Assembly (NCBI GenBank): GCA_033439795.1
Contig: JAUTDP010000015.1
Coordinates: 186,001-250,000 of the forward strand
Reading direction: 5' to 3'
Length of the DNA: 64,000 nt
Source of the DNA: Sordaria brevicollis
Taxonomy: Eukaryota; Ascomycota; Sordariomycetes; Sordariales; Sordariaceae
Made by a program: the position numbers and the translations under genes. The notes below the pieces were generated by a model. It saw only the letters and a program-made list of their open reading frames with translations, was not told the origin of the DNA and did not search any database. Of this stretch, positions 11,467-23,079 are shown one piece after another. The stretch's first letter is position 1; every line of letters begins with the position of its first letter.

Positions 11467-13787
11467 TCAAATCCCCGAATCAACCATCACATCCCTCACC
11501 ACCCTCCCCAAATCCCTCTTCCACTCCTCACACCCCCCCTTCAACCTCTCCTCCCTCCCATCCCTCCCCAACAACCCCTTCACCAACCCCTTCCCATCAT
11601 CCACCACCATCTGCAACGCCAGTCCCGCACTCGCATGCCACGCAATGTGACAATGCACCAACCACACCCCCGGATTATCCGGCTTGAAAGCCACAGCCAC
11701 ATACCCGCCCGCCGGCGCCATAATAGTGTCCCTGCGCGGCGGGTTATCGTAGTTCCAGCTCTTTTTACTTGAAGCCGGGTCAAACGGCCTCTCGCTCTGT
11801 CCCAAAAGCACGACGTCAGAGCCGTGCCAGTGCATCGGGTGTGCCAAGGGGGGTATCACGTCCGGATGGAGATCCGTTTGTTGAGTCGAAGGGAGAAGCG
11901 AAACGTCAATGACCATGTGGATGAACTCGCTCGAGTTCGAAGAATACGGCAGCCGGACGACGTTATCGTAGTCTCCTTGGCCGATGGCAGACAGGTTGAG
12001 GATGGAGGGGTTGCTGAAGTTGTGGAACAAAGGGTTGTGGAAGGTGACGCCGCCTTGCTTTTCGACGAGCGGGTCGAGACGGAGGAGCCAGTGCGTGTAG
12101 TTGCCGTATTTGACGTTGGAGACTGTGGTTTCGTGGGCTGGGTAGAAGGTGGACAGGGCGAGGTTGTTTAAGGGCGTTCGGGAGATGGTCCAGGGGACGA
12201 CGGGGCGGAGGGAGGTCTGCTCCGAGACGCGGGCGCAGGAGTAGTCGGTGATGTTGTTTAGGGTTGACTGGGGCAGGGAGAAGTAGGTGGCGTTGGGGAT
12301 GTCATAATGAAGAATCCCCGTGCGGGAGTCGAGAGGGTCGCGGTTGGTGCTGTTGGTGCTGTTGAAGATGCCGTTGCGGAAGGTGTTGCACCCGTCTGCG
12401 GGCTTGGTGCGGATCCAGTAGTTGCCGGTGGGAGAAGGTTTCTTGAGACCGTGGATGATGATGTCGTAGCGTTGGCCTGTTGATGTTAGTCGTGGACATG
12501 ATGAAAGGGGAAGGGGGGACACTTACCAATGGCGACAAGAAGTGAGTCCACAAACGTCGGCCTGACAGGCACCAGATCATTGGCAATGATCTCGATGGCG
12601 TGCCCGTCAATGGAAAAGATGAATGACGTCCCGGCAGCTCCATTGATCAGTCGCAAACGAACCCTCTGCCCAGGGAGGATTGTCGTCACAGGGTACAAAG
12701 TTCGAATGTCTTCGCCGCCGTACTGGGACGCCGCCTTCGGACCTCTGCCCATGCCGTCCAGCAAGATGTTGTCTGCCTTGGAGCCGCGAACCTTAGAGCT
12801 TTTCTCGTTGTCAAACTCATCCACGGCACTTCTGTGCACCCAGTCCGTCATGAAGTGCGGCCATGCGAAGGAAACATCATAGGGGGCGCTGGCTGGACCA
12901 TGGACCACGAGTGGCCCAAGGACGCCATCGGCGTACTGGAGGTATGTTAGCATCAGCCCAAAGTCCCAAGATTATGTGATGACCTACCTGCACGGAGTAA
13001 TGACTATGGTACCAGGTCGTCCCGTACTGTAGCATAGTAAAGTTGTATGTCCACGTGGAGCCCCGAGCAATGGGACACTGGGTCATGCCGACACCGTCCT
13101 GGTCATTGTTGTAGTATTGTCGAAGACCGTGCCAGTGGATCACACTGCCCTCGTCATCGAGGTTGTTGGTGACATGGACGATGACCGTGTCTCCCCAGCA
13201 AGCTTCGATCAGGGGTCCTGGGTAAGTGCCGTTGAAGAGACGGGCCTCTTTGGGGTTACCATCGGGAGCAATGGTATGTTTGGCAATGTTGACATGGTAC
13301 TGAGCTAGCTGTCAGATGCAAGTCTATGGTACGGAGAAAAGAGCTCAACGTACGTGTCTTTGAATTCCAACGGGAGCGTAGTTGTCGTCTGTTTGAGGTG
13401 ACCATCGATGTCAGTACAAGTGAAGAGAAAGACATGAGTGGGTGATGAGCACCTACAGTCCGTCGTAACAGTGTACCCCTTTTGACCCGAGCTGTCCTTG
13501 CGGTGTCCAAGTTGTCTTAGCCAGCACCACCTGTGGTCGGCGCGGTCATTGCAAGCCTCCCAGTCTTTGATGCTCAACTCTGGATAGTGGCAGTAGAAGC
13601 CATCGGTGGCACCTTCGGGGTGAAAGTGGACATGGTCATTGGCGAGGTCATCCTCTGTATACCGGCGAGGCACTAAGAGGTCAGGGTTACTAGAGCCGTA
13701 CGACTGACCAAAGTCAATAGCGAGGATACGCTGACAGAGGAAGACAACAGAGAACAAAGACCGCAATGAAGGCAGACGGCGGACCAT
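11467..13787 (-). CDS. Multicopper oxidase (laccase family)
   Basis: Secreted blue copper oxidase, predicted 698 residues. Five exons on the minus strand: 13787-13457, 13388-13354, 13299-12988, 12935-12527, 12476-11467; every junction is GT-AG and in phase. A hydrophobic N-terminus (about residues 1-23) looks like a signal peptide. All four copper-binding motifs are present: HWHG (177-180), WYHSH (218-222), HPMHWHG (about 575-581) and HCHIAWH (637-643). The axial position after the last motif appears to be Leu, typical of higher-potential laccases. An unusually long Cys/Trp-containing N-terminal stretch of about 100 residues precedes the first cupredoxin domain. Many N-x-S/T sites fit an extracellular enzyme. 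The exact substrate (phenols or metal) cannot be told. A GMC oxidoreductase lies 1.3 kb upstream on the same strand. Confidence 0.93.
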
Positions 13788-15093
13788 GCTTAGTGGGTAT
13801 CGTAGACTAGTGATGCTTTCACGGAGGTGTTGAGTAGGTCGGATGAGGGTGGCGGTAATGTCTGAGAATCAAGCAAGCGGTTTCAAGGAGGACCGGCGAG
13901 CATGGAGATAACAAACGGCGGCCGTTGAAAGGCAAAACGGACCCGAAGAGAATGCAGGGATATCCAATACCGGTATAATGATGTTGGTTGGGAGGACAAT
14001 GGCCTCCTTGGAGTTGAGACAGGATGGTTTTGATGCAGAGAACAACAGACGAAGGGGAGAAGAAACGAGAAGAAGGGGATTCTTCTCGGTGGCCGATCAC
14101 CAAGGTCTGCTTCAATACATCAAGTAGCACCTTCCATGTTATAATGACGTATTAAGTCGCTTACAAACGCGTCGCCGCCTTGCACAGCCAGGTTGCAAGA
14201 ACGATCGTGAGACTGCGGCCCGTTGTCGTTGAAGTCCAGGGCAGCGATCCGGAGCAGCCCGAAGCCCGACCCGGTGCCATGGTGCATGGCTTGGAGACTC
14301 CGGCAAAGTCTGAGAGTGTGACCTTTAGTCGTTTATAAAATCCGCTCCCTCGTAGCTGAGATCGTTATTGTTTCTTTTCGATCCCTGGACAGGTTGCTCC
14401 CATCTCCATCTTCATTGCACCTTCCTTCATCACTACAAGCTTCGACCGTGACAGTCGCTCGGAACTCCCCGACAGTTCGGTACACTTTCATGTGCGTCCT
14501 AAGCAGGGCCAGCTGCAGCCTTGTTTGCATATGCTCTCAACGCCCAATTTTAGCGTCGACCCCTCAACGTCAACTCCCAACGGCCTCAACAATTGGTGGA
14601 AAGCAAGGTAAAAGGGGGCTCAACTTGATGCTGATGTGAAGCTCGTTTCATTAAAACGGAAGCCAAGCTTCGTCGAAGAGAGAATGAAGCCGAGAACTTG
14701 AACCAATGGAAACCAAGATTGTCATGACAGCCTCGGTAGGTACGCCGAAAACGAATTGATGGAAGAGGTGGTTTTGTACATGTGGGAGGCTAAAGGACTC
14801 TCATCACAATTAAGTTTCGTGGACGACCTTCATATTGACTCTCTTCTTTCCTCTCAATGATAACCGTGGGTGTGAATCTGGCATTCAACACTCACTCTTC
14901 TCGTAAAACAATACTGCCGCTCAGGACGAGATCTTCAACGTCAACCTGACCCTCATGACCCAACACCATGCCCACCACGTCCACACCCCCATCGGCCATC
15001 ACCACCACCATCCCTCAACCCCTCAACCCTCAACCCCCTTTCACCCCCTTCCCATCACCACCCCCACCCCCACCCCCATCACTTCTTCCCAAC
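13788..15093. other. Intergenic, promoter of the multicopper oxidase
   Basis: 1.3 kb between the oxidase start and the GMC 3' end. The right part (14950-15130) is C-rich and repetitive (CCCC, CCA); its open frames are by-products of that composition. No gene or repeat element is recognised. Confidence 0.45.
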
Positions 15094-17027
15094 TCACTCC
15101 CCCTTCCCAGCATCCCCCTCCCTCGCCTCCCTTATAATATCCTCACTCGCCTTAACACTAATCATCATAGTCGGCACACTCGGAAAGAAACCCGGCACAT
15201 TCGGCCACGCGCTCGCATCCACAACCCTCAACCCCTCCGTGCCCCTAACCCGAAACTTACTATCCAACACCGCCATCCCATCCCCATCCCCCCCAATCTG
15301 ACAACTTGACGTAGCATGATGACTATAAGCCTGCAACTTGAAATACTCCTTCTGCCCCCCCTCCCCACACGCCGCCGTGCCATTCTGCCTCTCCGTCGGG
15401 CAAGGATGCAATTCCCTGAACGGGACGACATAGGGGCCGGCAGCCTGCCATGACTCCCGTAAAATGTTGGCGGCCGAGACAAGCTCGGCAAGATCCTCAT
15501 CCCCCCCCTTCTCAAAAAACCTAAAATTAATCTCCGGCCTATCCAACGGATCCCCCGACACCAACCTCACACTCCCACTCTGACCCCTCGGCTTCACATG
15601 CACCATCGCGCATGTATACTGCTCCGGACCGTAATAATTCGGATACCCCGGCCAAAACCCTTCGAAACTGAAAGCGCCGCACCAGGCGTAGATGTTCCGC
15701 TTGGGCGTAGGGGCGTTGGGGGTGCGAAAGAGGAGGGTTATGAGGCCGGAGGAGATGGGGACTTTGGCGAGCCCGAGGAGGGAGCCTTCGTAGTTGTCGG
15801 TTAAGCCTTCGCCGACGCCGGGGAGGTCGACGAGGACGGGGATGGAGTGGGAAGAAAGTTCGGCAGAGGGGCCGATGCCGGATAACTTGAGGAGTTGCGG
15901 GGTGTTGAAGGCGCCGCCGGAGAGGATGACTTCGCGGCGGGCGAAGTATTGGGTGGTGGGGGGAGGAGGAGAGGAGGTGAGGGGGACGTGTTTGGGGTCG
16001 GCGCGGTAGAGGGAGGGGCCTGACATTACTTCTACGCCGGTGGCACGGGGTTTGCCGCTGCCGCCGGTGCCGGTGGTGGTGTTGAAGAGGACTTTGGTGG
16101 CGAGGGTGTTCAACTTGACGGTCAGGGGGTACTTGGCTGCGTCGGCTAGGGTGGCGCGGATGTAGTTGTTGGGGCTGGACCGCTTGCCCTTGCTGTCGGC
16201 GTGGGTGGCCATGTTGAAAAAGGAGGACATGGTGTCTCTCGCGGGGAAGTCGCCCAGGAGATCGGTGTTGGCGAGGTTGGTAATGTCGGAGGGATCCTGG
16301 CCGATGAGTTCGGCGAGCCGCTTCATGATTTTGACGGCTGGGTTGGAAGAGTTGGTGGTCCAGGAGGGGTCGGTTTGGGAGATTGAGAGCCAGCCTTTTG
16401 TCTTTCGTCAGTACTTCCCTCACCACCTGTTATCAGAGTAGAAAACTCACCATCATGCCCATGACTAACATCGTCCTTATCCGCATACTCATTCCTCTCA
16501 ATCTTCTTCAAATACTCCCTCATCTTACCCGCCTCCCAGCTCGTATCGCCCGTCAGATTGACAATCCGGTTCCAGTCATCATCCTCCGGCAAACTCGCCA
16601 CTCCCGCATTATGCATTGCGCACCCGCCTAGCACCGCAGCGCGCGGGTACTGGATGCCCAGCAACTTAGCCCCCTCGGGCGGGTCCAAGCCGACGTAGAA
16701 AGTCCCGTCGCCTGTGTCCCAGGTAGTGTGCTTGAATTTCAAGTCACGCGCCGCATCGTCAGAGTGCTTCACCCAGAAATCCCAGCGCGTGGTCTCGTCG
16801 TTGGCGGCCTCGTTGAAGTTTTGGATGTCGGCGTAGGTCGGGTTGTCCCATTGGTCGGTGCCGGCTTCGATGAGTAAGGTTGAGTAGCCGGCGCGGGCGA
16901 GCTCGGCTGAGAGAGGACCGCCACCGGGGCCGGAGCCTACGACGATGTAGTCGTAGGTGTTGGTTGGGTCCTCGTCCGCGGCTGCTGCTAGGGCAGGGGC
17001 GAGGAGGGAGAGGAAGGAGAATTTCAT
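15094..17027 (-). CDS. GMC oxidoreductase, FAD-dependent, secreted
   Basis: Glucose-methanol-choline family flavoenzyme, 625 residues, two exons (17027-16451, 16394-15094). The 56-bp intron has a TACTGAC branch point. The start was placed at MKFSFLSLL because it begins a signal peptide (about 1-18); an upstream in-frame Met adds only an unrelated leader. The Rossmann FAD motif GSGPGG is at 31-36, followed by the acidic ribose-binding end IEAG. The substrate-domain signature (H551/H552 region, SHHATSSC) and the C-terminal LRVVDASAWP are present. At the place of the usual second catalytic His/Asn the sequence reads GFFPSVPTMM, so that residue may be replaced. Family members oxidise alcohols or sugars and can supply hydrogen peroxide; the substrate here is unknown. 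Confidence 0.92.
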
Positions 17028-18075
17028 GATGGCGGATGATGGGGGTAAAGGATGAAGGTGAAAGAGGCGGGCGAGATGAGAGAGGATGGAGGTGAAGAAA
17101 TACAGCTGCCAAGAACATATGGCGAGAGTCTTGAACACGAAGCTCAACGATGAGCATCTGCTTAATTGGATCTACCTACTTGAATGCTACCTCGTGTAGT
17201 GTTATACAGGACTCCAGGCAGCGGATAAATCTTGGAGGTCTGGTTCCGTTAGAGTGAGAGGGGTTCTAGCCTGGTATTTGTTGTTTCCGAGATATTGCAA
17301 TCACCGTCCCATTCGCCTCCTTGGGTGTCCATCTGTGTATGGCTAAAGTGTGCTTTGATGTATAACAGAAAGACCGATTCTCCGGGCTGTCAACGGAACA
17401 TCCATGAGATCTGGACTTGCAACAGCCAGTCCAATTGCCAGTGGACAGAGTCAGACTCGGTTCGCCCAATGCATATCGCGGCAGTCGTTGCTTGGTAACG
17501 AGCAATTCTCGGCCTTGTCAAGCATGAAATCATACACCCTGTCATTGAAAATGTTCGAGGAGGGGAAGTGGCAGTTATATTTGCCAAGGCCGGAATGTGA
17601 CGCCGCACGGCACGGGAAGGGAACTTGTATGGGCTCGGAACGGCATGTGGACGGGCCTGCATTAAGTCCGAGACGAGAAAGGCTGTTGGTTCCTGGGTTA
17701 AAGCCGTCTGCGGTTATTTTGTCTGCCGAGGGGCGTAAAGTGTAAAGCCGGATGTGGTGCAACGTTGGGCAGACCCGGTGTTACTTGGTCGTTTGTTTGG
17801 AGCGCTTGATGTGTCGCTGAGGGACGCACGGCAGACGACCTCCCGACCCGGAGGTTTCGGGCCCGCGGAGCCTGGATTGTAGGAGATACCGCTCGAGTAG
17901 ACCGGAACGGAGAGAAGCCAGGAGGATGAGAGCTGGAGACTGGGGAAGGGAGGTACCAAGACCATGGCCGTGGTAATTCCTTTCAAAGTGATGTCCTGTC
18001 TCGTTGTGGGCCGGACGGGTTCGTGTGCCAGTATAGAAAGAGTGGCTTTAGGAACCCCATTCTTTCGTACCCAAA
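17028..18075. other. Intergenic, promoter of the GMC gene
   Basis: About 1 kb between the GMC start and the 3' end of gatB. Small overlapping open frames occur on both strands but none looks coding. No repeats or RNA genes are recognised. Confidence 0.45.
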
Positions 18076-19979
18076 TCACTCCTTATCCTCCAAATACTTC
18101 TCCACCACCGCCCTCAACACCCTCTCCGCCCCCGCCGCTTCCACCCTGCCCTCGGGTCCATTCCTCATCATTTTTCCAACCAGATACATCAGCTTACCCT
18201 GGGGATATGCCTTCGATTTGCCTTGCTTGAACTTGACAAACTCTCCCAGCACCTTCTCCTCCCCCTCGATAACATCGTTGGCCAGCTGCGCGTATTCGTC
18301 CTCGGAAAGTTCTTTGAACCAGAGGTTGTTGGTGTCGATGTAGTTCGTAACCTCTCCCTCGGCAACTTCACCGCGATAAACGGCCCATAGAAGATCTTTG
18401 GCTACCTTAGCCGTAATCTTGCGCGAGTGGAGATGAAACAAAATAGCGGCCAGCGAAGACGACGGCACGAGCGGTGATTCGCCAAGGGGCGTCATCTCGA
18501 GGTTTGACGTAGACTCCGACGACGAAGCAGAGTCGGTAAGTTTGCCCAGCTCATGCAAACACCAGTTTGCAGCCAGGGTGGCATGCTCCGCTCTTTCGGG
18601 AACAGTCTGTCCATCGGCTTCCATCCTCTCCTCCAGAGAGTCCAGCACATTATAGAAATACTGGACTCTGGCTCCACCATCCAACAACATTAGACTCAAC
18701 GCATCCTTTGCGCTGAGGTTGTATCTCTCCATGAGCGAGTCGGCTTCCTCATCCGGCAACACGCCCATCGTCTCCCTCAGACGGGTAACCAATTCCGGGG
18801 CAATAACCACGGGTCCCAAGTCCGGGTCGGGCATATACCGATAATCCACTTCCCCTTCTTTGCCTCTTAGTCTTCTTGTCTCGGTACTTCCTAGGCTCCA
18901 TCCTCTGGTTTCGCCCTTGACTTCCCCACCCTCTTGGAGTAATTTGATCTGCCGATCCCGCTCAGCAATAATCGCATCTTCAACAGCCTTAAAACTGCTC
19001 AGATTCTTGATCTCCGTCCTCGTACCCAGCGGTCCCATCGGTTGTCCATTATCGTCCACCCTCCGCACCGACACATTAACATCCGCTCTCAGCCCACCCT
19101 CCTCCAACCCACTAACACAAGCATCAACACTCCCAAGCACCATCTGCACCTTCCTCACCAACGCCGCCGCCGTAGCCGGATGGTGAATTTCCGGCAACGT
19201 GATAATCTCAATCAACGGCACCCCAACACGGTTAAAGTCCAGCCATTGTGTATCACCCGGTTGCGCCGTCGTCTTGGCCGTGTCCTGCTCCATCTGCACC
19301 TGCTTTATCCCGACTTTTACCACCTCCCCATCTTCCGAGGCAATCCCGTCTCGCGCGTAGAGAGTAATGTGTCCGTCGCGAGCAAACGGCTCGTAAAACT
19401 GCGTTATCTGGTACCCGGATGGTTGGTCCCAGTGGAAGTAGTGTTTTCTGTCCCATTTCGACACCTGCTGGACCTCGCAATTTAGCGCTAGCGCGGCGCG
19501 GACGGCGGGTATAAGTGTCGCGGGTTGGAAAAGTGGTTGGGAACCGGGCAAGGCTAGGTCGAAGGGGCGACGTGCGTGTTGGGTAAATCGTTGAAGGATG
19601 TTGTTGCTGAGCTGAAGAGTTTGGCGGAGGTGTTGAGTTGGGCGTGGATTTCGATGCCGACTGTGAGTTCCCAGCCGGGAACGGTTTGGTTGTCGGACGA
19701 TTTCTTCTTTTTGGCGCCGGATTTCTTGAGGGCTTTGGCTTGTTCTTTTAGTTGTTTGCGGAAGGGGGTGACGGGAGGTGGAGAGGAAGTGGTCGAGGAG
19801 GTTTCGGTCGTAAGGTGTCGGGCGAACTGGCGAGGTTGAAGTTGTCGCGATGGGATGACGGCGCCGGCGCGCGCATTCTTGCCGGGAAGGGCGGCGGCGC
19901 GGGCACGAAGACAACCGGGAGAGGCAATGTGGCCCGTCAGTAGATATCTACTGAGTTCGACGGTGGGGATTCGAGGCAT
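18076..19979 (-). CDS. gatB: Glutamyl-tRNA(Gln) amidotransferase subunit B, mitochondrial (1-nt frameshift)
   Basis: Subunit of the mitochondrial GatCAB/GatFAB complex, which converts misacylated Glu-tRNA(Gln) to Gln-tRNA(Gln). The start at 19979 gives an Arg/Ala-rich presequence of about 90 residues, then the conserved opening VGIEIHAQL (about 107-115). The first frame runs to residue ~138 (THVAP) and the second begins with the conserved [10 protein letters not shown], so the protein changes frame at the C-run 19564-19567. One extra C would make a continuous 634-residue protein. Downstream are the family motifs [32 protein letters not shown] and DVNVSVRR, then the helical C-terminal tail domain. 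No GT-AG intron can explain the shift. It is probably a base-call error, otherwise a recent null allele of an essential gene. Confidence 0.9.
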
Positions 19980-20332
19980 GGCGGGCGAGTGTCGGCGTTG
20001 CGCCCAAGTGTCGTGACTGAAGCCTGGAGGAAGAGGAATTGGGATGGAATTGGGAATTCGGGAATTTGGTCGGACGATTGGACGCCGACGGGTGCTCCCC
20101 AGCTCCCCTCGGGTGGTCATAGCTCCCAATCCGTTATCGTTATCGGGACCTCTTATCACTTACACGGAAGCTGTCGGCAATAACCCTAACCCCATTGGAA
20201 CGATCAAAGGAAAAGAAACAAAAGGAGGGCATGATGCTGAACACTCGTTGTTTTTGGTAATCCTGTGACATTTTCGGCTCTAATCATCAAAAGGCAGGAA
20301 AGAGAAAAAGCCAAAAAGTTTCAAAAAATTGG
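19980..20332. other. Promoter of gatB and tRNA terminator region
   Basis: About 350 bp upstream of gatB. The minus-strand T6 run at about 20322-20329 lies directly downstream of the tRNA-like gene and would terminate RNA polymerase III. Nothing else is seen. Confidence 0.5.
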
Positions 20333-20428
20333 CGACCCGTAAGGGATTCGAACCCTTGTCGTCCTGCAGTGCGTACACAGACGGGGATTTACCCCGCCAG
20401 GAATGTTCCCAGTTAACACCAACGGGCC
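20333..20428 (-). tRNA. tRNA-like gene, isotype uncertain, intron-like insert in anticodon arm
   Basis: On the minus strand there is a complete acceptor stem (GGCCCGT with ACGGGTC, one G-T pair) plus discriminator G, a D-arm-like GTGT...ACAT, and a perfect T-arm (AAGGG, TTCGAAT, CCCTT), followed by a T6 terminator. The anticodon arm is abnormal: CCTG and CAGG can pair, but about 31 nt lie between them, including a hairpin CGGGG-TAAAT-CCCCG. That suggests a tRNA intron, yet no U33 plus anticodon can be placed at the canonical position before it. It could be an intron-containing tRNA with an unusual loop or a tRNA pseudogene. I leave the isotype open. Confidence 0.65.
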
Positions 20429-20944
20429 ATTTGTAGGTTGTTGAAAGACGTCCCAACTAATCCAACTTATGTACCCCGAAAGGTTCGGTTCGGCTTGAGC
20501 CTGGTATCTTCCCCCAGCATTCTCTTTCGGTATGGTGATATTCGCCAAGGGGATTTCGCAGCTGCTCTGGGATATCTTCCTTCTTCTTCTCTCTCCTAGA
20601 GACCTAGACTAGACTAACTAATCCAGTTGTCATTCGTTGTAACGGTTTCCCTCCCATGGATTCAAAGGAACTTCTTGTTTCAAACTCCAACTGATGCTAA
20701 CAAAAGGATCTGGAACGACCCGGGCGACGGTCGGTCGCGTTCAACCGCTCTTCTCACAGACTCCCTCCAACTGGCCAAATCCACTCCTCCAAAACTCCGT
20801 GCACGAGCTCTTCTTGTTAGGTAGCGTATTCATCAACTCTCAACACCAAAGGTCTGGTCTCCTACGCATCCATCGTAATCAATTTTCCTGTCCTACTCCT
20901 AGCATATCACATAAAGATATTTCTTCCATTCTCCAGTCATCAAC
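20429..20944. other. Intergenic, upstream of tRNA-like gene and 3' of esterase
   Basis: About 515 bp between the tRNA-like gene and the esterase 3' end. No coding or RNA feature is recognised. Confidence 0.45.
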
Positions 20945-23079
20945 TCAATCACAATCCTCCTTCTCCTTCTCCTTCTCCCTCTCCTTCTTCTCCCTCATCG
21001 CCTCCTCCTCTTCCTCCTTCACCACCCCCTCCGGCCATTCACACTCCCAAACCTCCTCCCTATCCAACACACTCACTGCCACTTTATCCTCCCCCTCTTC
21101 CCCATCCCCACCCCCCTCCCCCTTCTCCTTCTCCAGCTTCTCCCTCATCTCCCCCACCACCCTCACCACCTCCCCCTCATTAACCACACACCTCCCCGGC
21201 CACGCACAAACCGCCCTCTGCCTCTTCACACCCCCCGTCACATTCAACCCGTCCCTCCACCCCGTAGCAACCAACTGCCTCACCTCCCTCCCTTCCTCCC
21301 TCCACTTCACCAGCGCCAAAAGCCCATCATATTTCACCTTCCCCTCAAACCCCGGCACGGAATAAAACCCGCTCCCCATAACCCCCGCCTGGAACGCGCC
21401 CCCCAGGTTCCAAGGGGCGTCCACGCCGGAGGGGGTGGACCAACAATGCTGAAGGCCGGGGACTAAAAAGAGTTTGAAGAAAGATGTAGTATTGCGGAGG
21501 CCAGAAAGGGTGGTAAGATCCCCGCCTAAAGAGCGGATGGTGCGGTTGTAGTAAAGCTCTGTGCCCTTGGTCGGGACGAGGCCGTCGGCGAGGCCGTGGT
21601 AGAGAATTACTTTGCCGCCGCGGGATTTGTAGGCTGATATGTTGTAGTGATCGGCGGTTGCTTGGCCGGGGTCTAAGCGGTCGGCGAGGTCGACGCATGA
21701 GTCGGAGTAGGAGGTGGTGTAGTTCCAGGTTGCGTTGTCATACAAAAAATTGCGCTGGTAGCCAACTCCAAAAGGGGAGGGGGTGCCGTTGTTGTTGAGG
21801 ATGAGAGGCCATTGGGCTTCGGAGCCGAGGGTGAGGCCGGGGTAGATGAGTTCGTCGGTGGAGGAGTGGTGGTGTGGGGAGTAGACTTTTTGGAGGGTGG
21901 CCAACTGGGGGCGGGTGAGGCAGGTGGTTAGGGATTTGTTTGCCGGGAAGTGATAGTCTGGTGGGCAGAGCAGGCGGGAGGAGTTGAAGTGGCAGAGGTC
22001 GGGACGCATGATGATTCCGTCTTTGACGCCGTCTGCTTCGTCGCATTGCTTGACCACCTCCTTGGCGACGACTTTGAGCAGGTCGTTGGAGACGTACGAG
22101 GAAGAGGTGTTGGGGAGGTTGTACATGCCGATTTGGGTGATGTAGTTGTTTAGGTGGGACGTCCACCATGCTGGCGCGCCGATTAGGACGCCGTCGAAGG
22201 AGTCGGGGAATTCTTGGATTTCGCGGAGTCCTTGCCGGCCGCCGGTGGAACAGCCCGAGTAGTAAGAGTAGGAAACCTTGGGGACGTTGTAGTAGGATGC
22301 TGTGAGTTTCTTGCCGAGGACGACGGTGCCGTGCAGGGCGCGCCATCCCCAGTCGGTTTTCTTCTCGGGCGCGTTGATGGCCCATGATGTGTCTGTGGCG
22401 GATGAGTTGTGGCCTAGGTCGGAGGAGACGGTTGCCATGTGGTAGTGGGTGCCGGGGGCCCTGAGACTCGATTAGTATCAATTTCAGCCATGAGTGTGTT
22501 TGTACGTCAGAGTCCTTTGCTGTATCAATAAGCGGCTTGCAACCCCTTCCCCCCCTCAAAACTCCAACGAAAACAGATCAACAAAAGAAAGACATACATA
22601 TCCAACCAATTAATCCCCCCCGCAAACCCCCCATTGCCCACCGCCAGGAACCGTCCCGTCCACTCATTCGGCAGGAAAATTCCAAACCGGTAACTGCTAC
22701 TCTTCGAACTGGTGACATTAATCGTCACCGCACACAGTCCCGGCAAGTTGGTCGGGTCAGTCGGGTACGCGATATTCCTTTTGCCTTCGCCGTGACTACC
22801 GCCCTGAGGAACGATCGTGATATTCTCGAGTTTTGCTTCCGGTGGGAGGATAGAAGAAAAGAAGTGGCGGTTGCAGTTGGGATGGTGGGGAATCTGTTCT
22901 GGTGGCGGTGTTGGGAAAGGAGGCTCGGAGGTTGTGGAGACGGGAGGTGGAATGGCTCGTTTTTCATGTTGGAACCATTTTGTTGTTGAGCTGTCATCGG
23001 GTACGGCGATGGCTTGGATGACGATGGCGAGGGCGGCGATGATGATGGCGATGGAGGCTGGGAGATGGAGGTGCGCCAT
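20945..23079 (-). CDS. Tannase/feruloyl esterase family hydrolase, secreted
   Basis: Carboxylic ester hydrolase of the tannase/feruloyl esterase family, which releases phenolic acids from plant esters outside the cell. Predicted 665 residues, two exons (23079-22598, 22460-20945); the 137-bp intron is in phase and rebuilds the conserved DMAPGTHYHMATVSSD stretch. An N-terminal signal peptide (about 1-25) is followed by a Pro/Ser-rich spacer. Catalytic residues read from motifs: nucleophile S232 in GCSTGG, D453 in HGLADGLVP and H499 in GLQHC; the two cysteines beside Ser and His form the family's CS-D-HC disulfide. Numerous N-glycosylation sites are present. The last ~70 residues are strongly charged (Glu/Lys runs), unusual for this family. 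Tannin versus ferulate specificity cannot be told. Confidence 0.92.

Noticed and set aside
15539..16426. Arg/Pro/His-rich 295-codon ORF on the minus strand
   Set aside because: It is an out-of-frame shadow of the GMC oxidoreductase exon 2.
19561..19571. Programmed ribosomal frameshifting in gatB
   Set aside because: No slippery heptamer or need is known for this gene, and two more genes nearby show the same kind of G/C-run deletion.
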